From: G963669295 sp963669295
GTDB taxonomy: Bacteria > Bacteroidota > Bacteroidia > Flavobacteriales_D > CALLUQ01
Length of the DNA: 64,000 nucleotides
Direction of reading: 5' to 3'
Assembly (NCBI GenBank): GCA_963669295.1
Contig: OY769938.1
Location: 1,240,001-1,304,000, forward strand
In this document: piece after piece, positions 25,528-34,167 of the stretch
How the letters are laid out: every line of letters starts with the position of its first letter
Position numbering within the stretch: position 1 is the first letter of the stretch
Notes under the pieces: generated by a model
Database searches by the model: none
The model's input: the letters and a program-made list of their open reading frames with translations, nothing else
Told to the model about the DNA's origin: nothing
Position numbers and translations under genes: made by a program

Positions 25528-27087
25528 TTAAAAATCATAGTACCGGTTCACCAACGAGGTGCTTAATCCAATGTACATAAAGGTTGTTTTATCGATGTTC
25601 CAGGGGGTATCTAACTTCCTGTAGGTAAACCCAAGAAACACTTTTAAGTTGGTTTTGGGATTAAAGCGATATCCTACTTGTACATCCTGGTTAAGGATGG
25701 TACTGGTAAATGGAGCCACCTCGCCTGTTTTATCGTTATCACTAATAAATATATCCTGGCCAATGTGCGTACCGGTAGTATCCTGACCATAAGCAATAGC
25801 ATTAACCCTCAACTGCCCATAAAATCGTCGGTATTCGTAATTAATAATGGCCAACATCTCGTCGAAATTCGCTCCGATGGGGTGCGCCAACGGTTGCTGA
25901 TACTGTGCATAATTTTGCAGCGGAGCCGCATGTCCGTAGGTAAAAGGAGCCACCGTATTGTACTCCAATTGCGCATGCAAATTATCAACCCCCAAATCAA
26001 AGGCCTTGGCACCTATCTGAAACCCTTGCTTGCCTTCACCAGGATCATCAATCACTACCTGACCGTATAAATGCACCTTCTTAACGGGGGTTATTTTGAT
26101 GTTGGCTCCTACCAATGCATTGTGTATGGCATCAAACTGGTAACGCAATGTATTGGCAAAAATTACCGGAATGAAAGCACTATAATTGACCGATGTAGTA
26201 CCTGTACCCGAACGGTAACGTCGCCAAATTACCCCTTCAAACAAACCAACCTGCACTTGCTTGGTGATGTTGGCGCTGAGGTAATGAAAAGACCCTGCCT
26301 TGCGTTTAAACAATGCTTCAGGAGTAGCCGATTCGGGCACACGATCCAAACTTTGCATGCCCGCAAAAAGGTTGGTGTACTGAAAACGATTGCGTTTCCC
26401 AAAGGAGGTATGTACTTTTAAATAAGGATAGTTAAACCCAGCATCAGATAGCAACAACGAGCGGTAACCATCGCCCACAAAGTGCTTATCGTGGCCAAAT
26501 TGAATGTTGACGCGATCGGACGGTGAATAAGAGATATAGCCCGAAGCAATGCCATAGTCGTACCCATTGATTTTCCCAATTTGCTTTACCCTGCCCTGCC
26601 CTGGCATTACGCCCTTATTGCGCACAAAGGCTGCCACGTAGTTGGGCACCACAGCCTGGTTTTCGTAAAAGGTGGTCATGAACGAAAACTTATCGCCAAT
26701 ATCGCCTTTTACAATGCCCGCACGAGTGTTGTGAAATAGTTTGCGCGATACCGAGTCTTCGAAATCTAAACCAAACTGAAAATGAAACAACGGATCGATG
26801 GTAAGGTGAAAATCTTCTTTCTTCACCTCCAGCAAGTGGGTTTTAAATACCTTTTCGGTAAACCAGTAGTAGTATTTATTGGTGTCTACTTGATGGCCCA
26901 ATACGCCATCAAGGGCAATGCGCGATTCTAAGATGGGCTTGAATCCGGTATGAATTACCGAATCAATTTCATCATGACTCTTTTCTATGCTAATGGTATA
27001 ATCGCGATGCAACGGCAGGCTTTTGTGTTGCGCTTGCAGCGCAATACAAAAGAAGAGCAATACAACGGTTATTCCAGTTCGGATCAT
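25528..27087 (-). CDS. Wzi/RemB-like outer membrane beta-barrel protein (copy 2)
   Basis: 519 residues, signal peptide (CIALQAQ). Paralogue of the product at 22807-24372. It shares the PLHRDY/PLNRDV start, the QFGHDKHFVGDGYRSLLLSD motif near residue 185, the HAAPLQNYAQYQQPLAHPIG segment, and a terminal barrel strand ending RYYDF. The match to Wzi-type capsule assembly barrels and to RemB gliding proteins is judged from motif and architecture only. It begins on the stop codon of the GDP-fucose synthase gene (four-base overlap), so the barrel is translationally coupled to nucleotide-sugar synthesis. Confidence 0.8.
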   Translation of the reverse strand: MIRTGITVVLLFFCIALQAQHKSLPLHRDYTISIEKSHDEIDSVIHTGFKPILESRIALDGVLGHQVDTNKYYYWFTEKVFKTHLLEVKKEDFHLTIDPLFHFQFGLDFEDSVSRKLFHNTRAGIVKGDIGDKFSFMTTFYENQAVVPNYVAAFVRNKGVMPGQGRVKQIGKINGYDYGIASGYISYSPSDRVNIQFGHDKHFVGDGYRSLLLSDAGFNYPYLKVHTSFGKRNRFQYTNLFAGMQSLDRVPESATPEALFKRKAGSFHYLSANITKQVQVGLFEGVIWRRYRSGTGTTSVNYSAFIPVIFANTLRYQFDAIHNALVGANIKITPVKKVHLYGQVVIDDPGEGKQGFQIGAKAFDLGVDNLHAQLEYNTVAPFTYGHAAPLQNYAQYQQPLAHPIGANFDEMLAIINYEYRRFYGQLRVNAIAYGQDTTGTHIGQDIFISDNDKTGEVAPFTSTILNQDVQVGYRFNPKTNLKVFLGFTYRKLDTPWNIDKTTFMYIGLSTSLVNRYYDF

Positions 27088-28019
27088 TCTGCGAAAATTG
27101 CCGAATCTTTGATGGCCTCATACACTCCACGTATTCCTTCTTCCAATTCAATTTTATGTTGCCACCCTAATCGGTGAATCTTGTCAACATCCAATAATTT
27201 ACGTGGAGTACCATCGGGCTTCGACGTGTCGAATTTCAGCTCGCCCTCGTACCCAACAATTCCTTTAATGGTCAGCGCCAACTCTTTGATCGATAGATCT
27301 TCGCCTGTACCAATGTTCACCAATTGAGCTTCGCTATAATGATCCATCAAGTAAAGGCAAGCCGTTGCCAAATCATCAACATGCAAAAACTCACGACGCG
27401 GGGATCCTGTTCCCCATACTTCCACATTGGGGCTGTTGTTCACTTTTGCTGTATGGAACTTACGCAACAATGCTGGCAACACATGTGAGTTGTTGAGGTC
27501 GTAATTATCGTTAGGGCCGTATAGGTTGGTAGGCATGGCTGAGATAAAGTCGCAACCATACTGCGAACGGTACGCCTCACACATCTTCACCCCTGCTATT
27601 TTAGCAATGGCATAAGGTTCGTTGGTAGGCTCCAACGCATCCGTAAGTAAATAATCTTCTTTCAATGGCTGTGGCGCCAATTTAGGGTAGATACACGACG
27701 AGCCTAAAAACAACAACTTCTTCACCCCTGCCTTATAAGCAGCATGAATAACATTCGACTGAATCATCAAGTTATCGTAGATGAATTCTGCTCGGTAGAC
27801 GTTGTTGGCATGAATGCCCCCAACCCTGGCTGCTGCCAGAAAAACATAGTCGGGCTTTTCTCGTTCAAAAAATTCGTCAACAGCCTGTTGGCTGCGCAAA
27901 TCTAACTCACGTGAAGTAGCGGTAATAATATTGTGATGGCCTTCCTCATTCAATTTTCGGACAATGGCTGAGCCCACCATGCCGCGATGTCCCGCTACAT
28001 ATATCTTCCCTTGTTCCAT
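27084..28019 (-). CDS. fcl: GDP-L-fucose synthase
   Basis: 311 residues. Bifunctional epimerase/reductase making GDP-L-fucose from GDP-4-keto-6-deoxy-mannose. The SDR fold shows GHRGMVGSAIVRKL (NADP-binding), the catalytic Ser/Tyr/Lys in FLGSSCIYP and EPYAIAKIAGVKMCE, and PTNLYGPNDNYD. Length and motif order match WcaG/Fcl. Three bases downstream of gmd, so the two enzymes are made together. It overlaps the start of a Wzi/RemB-like barrel gene. Confidence 0.96.
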   Translation of the reverse strand: MEQGKIYVAGHRGMVGSAIVRKLNEEGHHNIITATSRELDLRSQQAVDEFFEREKPDYVFLAAARVGGIHANNVYRAEFIYDNLMIQSNVIHAAYKAGVKKLLFLGSSCIYPKLAPQPLKEDYLLTDALEPTNEPYAIAKIAGVKMCEAYRSQYGCDFISAMPTNLYGPNDNYDLNNSHVLPALLRKFHTAKVNNSPNVEVWGTGSPRREFLHVDDLATACLYLMDHYSEAQLVNIGTGEDLSIKELALTIKGIVGYEGELKFDTSKPDGTPRKLLDVDKIHRLGWQHKIELEEGIRGVYEAIKDSAIFAE

Positions 28020-28022
28020 TGA

Positions 28023-29111
28023 TTACTCGTTGTATTTCATCACACGATGACCACCTTCCATCAAGTACTTATCTTTTTGGAACAGGGCCATATCAGCCGA
28101 TACCATATCTTTTACCAGGTCATCCAATTCATATTGGTGCTCCCAGCCCATGTTTTCTTTAGCCTTGGTAGGGTCACCAATCAATAAATCCACCTCCGTA
28201 GGGCGGAAGTACTTAGGGTCTACCTCTACCAATACATTGCCAGTGGCTTTATCAATGCCTTGCTCATCTACTCCTTCACCTTTCCATTCCAACTCAATGC
28301 CAACCTCTTTAAAGGCCAGATCAACAAAATGACGTACGGTATATGTTTTGCCAGTAGCCAACACATAATCTTCTGGTGTATCTTGTTGTAACATCAACCA
28401 CATGCCTACCACATAGTCTTTGGCATGGCCCCAATCTCTCTTCGAATCTAAGTTGCCCAGGTAAAGTTTTTGCTGTAATCCCATCTTAATCTTGGCAGCA
28501 GCACGAGTAATCTTACGAGTTACAAACGTTTCTCCCCTTAATGGGCTTTCGTGATTAAACAGAATACCATTGCAGGCATAAATACCATATGCTTCACGGT
28601 AATTTTTAGTAATCCAAAAAGCATAAAGCTTAGCTGCTGCGTATGGGCTACGCGGATAAAAAGGTGTGTTTTCTGTTTGCGGAACCTCCTGCACCTTTCC
28701 ATACAGCTCAGAAGTAGAAGCCTGATAAAATCTGGTTTTCTTCTCCAACCCTAAAATGCGAATGGCCTCCAAAATTCTTAACGCTCCCACTGCATCCGAA
28801 TTGGCAGTGTACTCTGGTGTTTCAAACGACACCATTACGTGCGATTGTGCTCCAAGGTTATAAATCTCGTCGGGTTGCACATCTTGTACAATACGAATGA
28901 GATTGGTAGAATCCGTTAAATCACCATAATGCAGGAAAAAATTGACATTCTCTTCATGTACATCTTTGTACAAATGATCTATACGATCGGTATTGAACAA
29001 AGAACTTCTTCGCTTAATACCGTGTACTTCATAGCCTTTTTCTAGCAATAGCTCTGCCAAATAGGCCCCATCCTGCCCCGTAATTCCTGTGATTAAAGCA
29101 ACTTTTTTCAT
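28023..29111 (-). CDS. gmd: GDP-mannose 4,6-dehydratase
   Basis: 362 residues. First committed step from GDP-mannose to GDP-L-fucose. Extended SDR with GITGQDGAYLAELLLEKGY, GIKRRSSLFNTDRIDHLY (typical of Gmd), the catalytic YPRSPYAAAKLYAFW, and NHESPLRGETFVTRKIT. Length is typical. Its product feeds the fcl enzyme encoded three bases downstream. The 42-bp gap to cysQ contains TTTCTTTG, one mismatch from a -7 box, so a secondary promoter here is possible but weak. Confidence 0.96.
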   Translation of the reverse strand: MKKVALITGITGQDGAYLAELLLEKGYEVHGIKRRSSLFNTDRIDHLYKDVHEENVNFFLHYGDLTDSTNLIRIVQDVQPDEIYNLGAQSHVMVSFETPEYTANSDAVGALRILEAIRILGLEKKTRFYQASTSELYGKVQEVPQTENTPFYPRSPYAAAKLYAFWITKNYREAYGIYACNGILFNHESPLRGETFVTRKITRAAAKIKMGLQQKLYLGNLDSKRDWGHAKDYVVGMWLMLQQDTPEDYVLATGKTYTVRHFVDLAFKEVGIELEWKGEGVDEQGIDKATGNVLVEVDPKYFRPTEVDLLIGDPTKAKENMGWEHQYELDDLVKDMVSADMALFQKDKYLMEGGHRVMKYNE

Positions 29112-29153
29112 TGTTAAATTATTTGTTGATGCAATCGTTCTTGCAAAGAAACA

Positions 29154-29948
29154 TTATTTTACCATAAACCAATTGTTCAACAAGTTTTCCTTGTTGTACC
29201 GCATGGGCGCATTGGTGGTGTAATCGATTACTGCCTTTCCTGCACCAAGGGCAATAGCATGCCCTGCCGCAGTATCCCACTCCATGGTTGGCGCATAACG
29301 AGGGTACAAGTCAGCACTTCCTTCAGCCACCAAACAAATTTTTAAAGAGCTGCCCATCGATGCAATCTCAATATCTCCATGCTCTGCCTTTAACGCATCA
29401 AGTAGCGTTTCGGTTTCGGGCGAAAGGTGCGACCTACTTGCCACTACCGTGTATTTACGATCACTAGCTGGTTGCGGCAATGCCTCCCCCTCCCCCATTA
29501 ATTGAGGCAAGCCAGCTTCTCGATAGGGCAACTTGTAAGATCCCATGCCTTCAGCTCCAAAATAAAGTACATTGGTCACTGGCACATAAATCACTCCTGC
29601 AATAGGCTTGCCCTGGTGAATCAACGCAATGTTTACCGTAAACTCACCATTGCGCTTAATGAATTCCTTGGTACCATCCAGGGGATCTACCATCCAGAAA
29701 TAATCCCAACGACTTCGTTCAGCATAATCAATAGAAGCGCCCTCCTCACTCAGTATTGGTAGCTCAGTGTCTTCCAGCAATTGAACAATTGCCTTGTGCG
29801 CATTTTTATCTGCCAATGTTAGTGGCGACTTATCTTCTTTGTGTTCTACGGCAAACTCCGATTGATACACCTCAAGGATGGCTACGCCTCCTGCATATGC
29901 CGCCTTAACGGCAACTTCTAATAAAGCCTTAACTTCCTGCACTTCCAT
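29154..29948 (-). CDS. cysQ: 3'(2'),5'-bisphosphate nucleotidase CysQ
   Basis: 264 residues of the inositol monophosphatase superfamily. Metal-site motifs EEGASIDY, WMVDPLDGTKEFIKRNGEFT and MEWDTAAGHAIALGAG match CysQ/BPNT1. It hydrolyses 3'-phosphoadenosine 5'-phosphate (PAP), the by-product of PAPS reductase or sulfotransferases, and can limit PAPS. The start overlaps the end of the SLC13 permease gene by 20 bases. This couples PAP removal to sulfate (or other anion) uptake and sits opposite cysC-cysD-cysN. Confidence 0.92.
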   Translation of the reverse strand: MEVQEVKALLEVAVKAAYAGGVAILEVYQSEFAVEHKEDKSPLTLADKNAHKAIVQLLEDTELPILSEEGASIDYAERSRWDYFWMVDPLDGTKEFIKRNGEFTVNIALIHQGKPIAGVIYVPVTNVLYFGAEGMGSYKLPYREAGLPQLMGEGEALPQPASDRKYTVVASRSHLSPETETLLDALKAEHGDIEIASMGSSLKICLVAEGSADLYPRYAPTMEWDTAAGHAIALGAGKAVIDYTTNAPMRYNKENLLNNWFMVK

Positions 29949-31737
29949 TCCAATAAATATAACTTAATATCACCACGCATACCACGAGGTAAATGAGGGT
30001 TAAAGGTAATCCAATTTTAAGAAAGTCTTTGAAAGAATACCCTCCAGGGCCATATACCATTAAATTGGTTTGATAACCAATGGGGGTCATGAAGTTGGCC
30101 GCCCCTCCAAAGGCAACCGTTAGCACAAAAGGAGTAAGTGGCAAATGCATGGAACCTGCCAACGAAATGGCAATGGGCATTACTATGGCCACAGCAGCCT
30201 TACTGGTCATGAAAGCCGAGAGCAAGTTGGTGACTAAAAAGATGCCTGCCAACAACCCTATGGGGCCAAATGTATTGGAAACTCCTGCAATAGAATTTGC
30301 CAGTGTATCGGCAGCCCCCGAGTTGAGCATCGCTTTGCCAAATGCCAACCCCATCGCAATAATAATGATGAGGTTAAAATCAACTCCATTGCGAATTTCT
30401 ACTGGGCTTACCATCTTGAGCAACAACGTTAAAAGTAACAAGATCGAAAGCGATATAAACAACGATACCCACCCCAATGCTGCCAGTGCCACTGCACCAA
30501 TTAACCCTACCACCAAAATAGTAGCTTTCCAGGTAGCCATGGCATGAATCTCACGTGCCTTAGAAATGAGGTAAAAAGCAGGGCTGTTTGCTGTCCGTTT
30601 ATCAAAATCCTTTCCTGCCAATACCAACAGCACATCACCAGCCTTTAATGCAATATCCCCTATTTTTCCCCACAGTTTTTCCCCATTGCGATGAATGGCA
30701 AGAATGGCACCGTCGTAACGTCCTCTAAAATCAGAGTCTTGCACCTTCTTCCCAACCAATCGAGAATTATGTGCCACCACCACCTCCACCACATCGGTTT
30801 TTTCTGTTACCGGAATATTACACGACTTAGGTAACGACAGCCCCATACCAGGGCTGGTAAGCTCCGTAATGGATTCCAGGTCACCAGCAAAGAACAACAC
30901 ATCGTCGTACTCCAAACGTTCGGTAGGAGCCACAGGGCTAATAATGTTTCCGTCACGCATAATCTCTACCAGGAAAAGCCCTTTCAAATTACGCAGTCCC
31001 CCATCTTCAACCGTCTTTCCAATTAACGAAGAGTTTTGTTTAACATGCGTTTCCAGAAAATACTCACGGTCTTTCCCCAACAATTGCTCCAGCGCGCTTT
31101 GCTTATCTGGTAACAAACGATGGCCAAACAACAGCAGGTACAAGAAACCAATAACCAACATGGGGATGCCCACATAGGCAAAATCGAAAATACCCAACGA
31201 AAACGTTTGCTCGCCCCCACTCATTTCATGTACAATATCGCTCGCCAAACCATTGGCAATAAGGTTGGTGGAAGTTCCAATAAGGGTAACACAGCCCCCC
31301 AGGATAGAAGCATACGACAACGGAATAAGGAAACGCGAAGGCGACAGTTTTTTCTTCTTGCTCCAGGTGTATACATAGGGCATCATCATAGCCACCAACG
31401 GGGTGTTGTTGAGAAAGGCAGAACTTATGCCAACAGTCGACATCATTTTCATAAGGAACCCACGTGGGCGATCACTATCGCGAAAGATGCCTTTAAAGAG
31501 TGTGGTAATTACCCTTGTTTTACTAAAGATGTTCGCAAGAATTAGTAATAAAACAATGACTGCCAGTTGCTCATTGGCAAAACCATGCAAGGCCTCTTCG
31601 GCCGAGATAACTCCAAAAACCACCAATAAAACCACTGCCGCTAAAAAGGTAATGGCGGGCCTCATTATTTCGGTATACAACGCCACAATCAAAAAAGCGA
31701 TGATGCCATATACCACCCATTCCTGGTTAATTTCCAT
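29929..31737 (-). CDS. SLC13 family permease with two central RCK_C domains
   Basis: 602 residues. Membrane helices at both ends flank a soluble middle region with two TrkA-C/RCK_C domains (~210-290 and ~300-385; LIGKTVEDGGLRNLKGLFLVEIM, LVGKKVQDSDFRGRYDGAILAIH). Transport motifs such as FLNNTPLVAMMMPYV and LIGTSTNLIANGL, and the repeated AFMTSKAAVAIVMP, match the DASS/SLC13 group. The same architecture occurs in SAC1/SLT-type sulfate transporters of algae and bacteria. Sulfate is the likely substrate because the gene overlaps cysQ, but other oxyanions or dicarboxylates cannot be excluded. Confidence 0.88.
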   Translation of the reverse strand: MEINQEWVVYGIIAFLIVALYTEIMRPAITFLAAVVLLVVFGVISAEEALHGFANEQLAVIVLLLILANIFSKTRVITTLFKGIFRDSDRPRGFLMKMMSTVGISSAFLNNTPLVAMMMPYVYTWSKKKKLSPSRFLIPLSYASILGGCVTLIGTSTNLIANGLASDIVHEMSGGEQTFSLGIFDFAYVGIPMLVIGFLYLLLFGHRLLPDKQSALEQLLGKDREYFLETHVKQNSSLIGKTVEDGGLRNLKGLFLVEIMRDGNIISPVAPTERLEYDDVLFFAGDLESITELTSPGMGLSLPKSCNIPVTEKTDVVEVVVAHNSRLVGKKVQDSDFRGRYDGAILAIHRNGEKLWGKIGDIALKAGDVLLVLAGKDFDKRTANSPAFYLISKAREIHAMATWKATILVVGLIGAVALAALGWVSLFISLSILLLLTLLLKMVSPVEIRNGVDFNLIIIIAMGLAFGKAMLNSGAADTLANSIAGVSNTFGPIGLLAGIFLVTNLLSAFMTSKAAVAIVMPIAISLAGSMHLPLTPFVLTVAFGGAANFMTPIGYQTNLMVYGPGGYSFKDFLKIGLPLTLIYLVVCVVILSYIYWNGSAGS

Positions 31738-31751
31738 GGAGTAGCAATCGT

Positions 31752-32666
31752 TTAATAACCGGAGCCAGCGCCTCCAATATTTTCAATAGGGTGCCAGGTG
31801 GTTTTCACCTCTTGTAATGCTTTAATCATATAAGGGTTTTGCGCCTCGTCTTTTTGCCAATTCTTATTGTAAACGTGTACGCGTTTCATGTTAAGAGATG
31901 CTTCTGCTTTCAAAGCCTCAATGGCCTTTGCATCTTCGCGACAGTACACCACTGCATTCACATCCATGTGCGAAGCCATGTGCTCCAACAACTCATCGGC
32001 CTTTCCTGTAAGAATATTAACCACTCCACCTGGCACATCCGAAGAATGGAGCACCTCAGCAAATGATACTGCACACAATGGTTTAGTTGCTGATGCCAGC
32101 ACTACACAAGTATTGCCTCCAGCTATAGCAGGAATAACCACCGATACCAACCCTAGCAACGAAGTGTTTTCTGGAGCCACCATTGCCACTACACCTGTGG
32201 GCTCCAACATCGAAAAGTTGAAGTGTGATGAAGCAACAGGGTTAACGGCACTAAATATTTGTTGATACTTGTCGCACCACCCTGCATAGTATATCAATCG
32301 GTCGATGGCTGCTGCCACCTCTTGCTTTGCAGCAGCGGCAGTTGCGCCTTGCTGCATAAGTTCATCAACAAACTGTGCACTACGCCCTTCCAACATCTCG
32401 GCAATGCGGTATACAATCTGGCCTCGATTAAACGCTGCCCTTCCCGACCAGCCCCCAAAAGCACCACGTGCTGCCACTACGGCATTCCTAAAATCTTTTC
32501 TCGACGACAAACAAATACTCCCCAACTCGTTAGGAGAATAGTACCTTCCAGATTCTGTTCGTGGAAACTTACCACCAATGTATAGCTTGTAGGTTTTCAA
32601 CACCTCTACACGTGCAGCCTTAGCCTGTCCGTTGCTGCTTACTGTTTTCTTCGTAGTTGTTGCCAT
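31752..32666 (-). CDS. Truncated, probably non-catalytic aldehyde dehydrogenase-like protein
   Basis: 304 residues. It matches the NAD-binding half of ALDHs (KLYIGGKFPRTESGRYY, AFNRGQIVYRIAEML, the PTGVVAMVAPENTSLLGLVSVVIPAIAGGNT segment, DVPGGVVNILTGKADEL). It ends before the catalytic domain: the catalytic Cys motif and the LELGG Glu motif are absent, and the protein closes with a unique tail (HPIENIGGAGSGY). Where the full-length neighbour has WNFPLL, this one has PENTSLL. Two bases downstream of the complete ALDH. The pair mirrors the two-domain ALDH16 chain (full domain plus truncated pseudo-domain), so a structural partner role is proposed. Confidence 0.85.
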   Translation of the reverse strand: MATTTKKTVSSNGQAKAARVEVLKTYKLYIGGKFPRTESGRYYSPNELGSICLSSRKDFRNAVVAARGAFGGWSGRAAFNRGQIVYRIAEMLEGRSAQFVDELMQQGATAAAAKQEVAAAIDRLIYYAGWCDKYQQIFSAVNPVASSHFNFSMLEPTGVVAMVAPENTSLLGLVSVVIPAIAGGNTCVVLASATKPLCAVSFAEVLHSSDVPGGVVNILTGKADELLEHMASHMDVNAVVYCREDAKAIEALKAEASLNMKRVHVYNKNWQKDEAQNPYMIKALQEVKTTWHPIENIGGAGSGY

Positions 32667-32668
32667 GA

Positions 32669-34144
32669 TTAGTTAAAGTTTAAATAAGAAGACAACCCAT
32701 GCAATCCACCTTCACGCCCGTAACCACTTTCTTTATAACCACCAAATGGTGAGGTAGGATCAAACTTATTGTAAGTATTCGCCCATACCACCCCGGCACG
32801 CATCTTATTGGTCATGTTAAATATCTTCGAGCCTTTGTCGGTCCATATTCCTGCCGAAAGGCCATAGGGTGTATTGTTGGCCTTATCAATCACTTCCGAA
32901 ATGGTTCTGAAGGTTTGAATGGCCAGCACGGGGCCAAAAATTTCTTCTTGTACAATGCGATGCGATTGCGAAGCATTGAGGAACAAAGTAGGCCTGCACC
33001 AGTACCCTTTCTTAGGCACTGCACACGAACTTTGATACATCTCAGCTCCTTCTTCCTGCCCAATTTTTATATAGCGATTGATGGTACTCAGCTGTTCTTT
33101 GGAGTTGATGGCTCCGATATCGGTATTCTTATCGAGAGGATCACCAACAATGAGCGATTCCATGCGGTGCTTTAGCTTTTGCAGCACCTCATCGTATACC
33201 GATTCTTGTACAAACAACCGCGAGCCAGCACAACACACATGCCCCTGGTTGAAGTAAATGCCATTAATAATACCTTCTACTGCTTGATCAATGGTAGCAT
33301 CTTCACAAATAATATTAGCCGCTTTGCCTCCCAACTCCAGGGTTACCTTTTTATCGGTTCCGGCCACTGCTTGTTGTATGATCTTACCTACTCCGGTAGA
33401 GCCGGTGAATGCAATTTTGTTGATGTCGGGGTGGTTAACGATAGCCGCTCCAGTAGCACCGGCACCGTTTACAAAATTAACAACCCCTTCGGGCAGCCCG
33501 GCTTCCTGAATCACTTCAGCCAGTTTCATTGCTGTTAATGGTGTAGTTTCAGCTGGCTTTAGCACTACCGTATTCCCGGTGGCCAAAGCAGGTGCAATTT
33601 TCCATGCTGCCATCAGCAATGGGAAATTCCAGGGAATTATTTGACCTGCTACTCCTAATGCTTGCGGTTGCTGGTTGGGAAAAGCATAAGGAAGCTTATC
33701 TGCCCAACCGGCGTAATAGAAAAAATGGTTGGCTGCCAATGGCACATCCACATCGCGCGATTCGCGAATAGGTTTCCCTCCATCCATCGATTCAATTACA
33801 GCAAACTCACGTGCCCGCTCTTGCATAATACGTGCAATGCGGTAAATGTATTTCCCACGCTCATTGGCAGGCATTTTCGACCACACATTTTCGTAGGCAC
33901 TTCGCGCTGCTTTTACGGCCTTATTCACATCCTCCTTCGAACCTTCAGCAATCGAAGCCAGCTTCTTTTCCGTAGCGGGATTGATGGTATCGAAATATTT
34001 CCCTTTGGCAGGTTTAACGAACTTTCCATTGATGAAGTGTCCGTATTGATCATTCAATTGAATATGCCCGGTACTTTCGGGCGCTGGAGATAAATCCCAG
34101 CCACTATTCAATGCTGATTCTGTTGATTTCTTCTTTTTCGACAT
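32669..34144 (-). CDS. NAD(P)-dependent aldehyde dehydrogenase
   Basis: 491 residues, complete. Motifs: oxyanion-hole region IIPWNFPLLMAAWKIAPAL, nucleotide-binding FTGSTGVGKIIQQA, general-base Glu in LELGGKAANII, catalytic Cys in NQGHVCCAGSRLFVQ (~301), and EEIFGPVLAI. It oxidises an aldehyde to the acid. The neighbour deoC (23 bp upstream) yields acetaldehyde and glyceraldehyde-3-phosphate, so acetaldehyde is a reasonable substrate (inference). It is followed after two bases by a truncated ALDH-like gene, and the pair looks like a split ALDH16. Confidence 0.93.
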   Translation of the reverse strand: MSKKKKSTESALNSGWDLSPAPESTGHIQLNDQYGHFINGKFVKPAKGKYFDTINPATEKKLASIAEGSKEDVNKAVKAARSAYENVWSKMPANERGKYIYRIARIMQERAREFAVIESMDGGKPIRESRDVDVPLAANHFFYYAGWADKLPYAFPNQQPQALGVAGQIIPWNFPLLMAAWKIAPALATGNTVVLKPAETTPLTAMKLAEVIQEAGLPEGVVNFVNGAGATGAAIVNHPDINKIAFTGSTGVGKIIQQAVAGTDKKVTLELGGKAANIICEDATIDQAVEGIINGIYFNQGHVCCAGSRLFVQESVYDEVLQKLKHRMESLIVGDPLDKNTDIGAINSKEQLSTINRYIKIGQEEGAEMYQSSCAVPKKGYWCRPTLFLNASQSHRIVQEEIFGPVLAIQTFRTISEVIDKANNTPYGLSAGIWTDKGSKIFNMTNKMRAGVVWANTYNKFDPTSPFGGYKESGYGREGGLHGLSSYLNFN

Positions 34145-34167
34145 TCGTCTTTTATGCTTTGATGGTC

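Noticed and set aside
31752..32666. Truncated ALDH as a pseudogene
   Set aside because: The frame is intact, it begins two bases after its neighbour, and the length matches the second domain of ALDH16, so a maintained non-catalytic partner is more likely.
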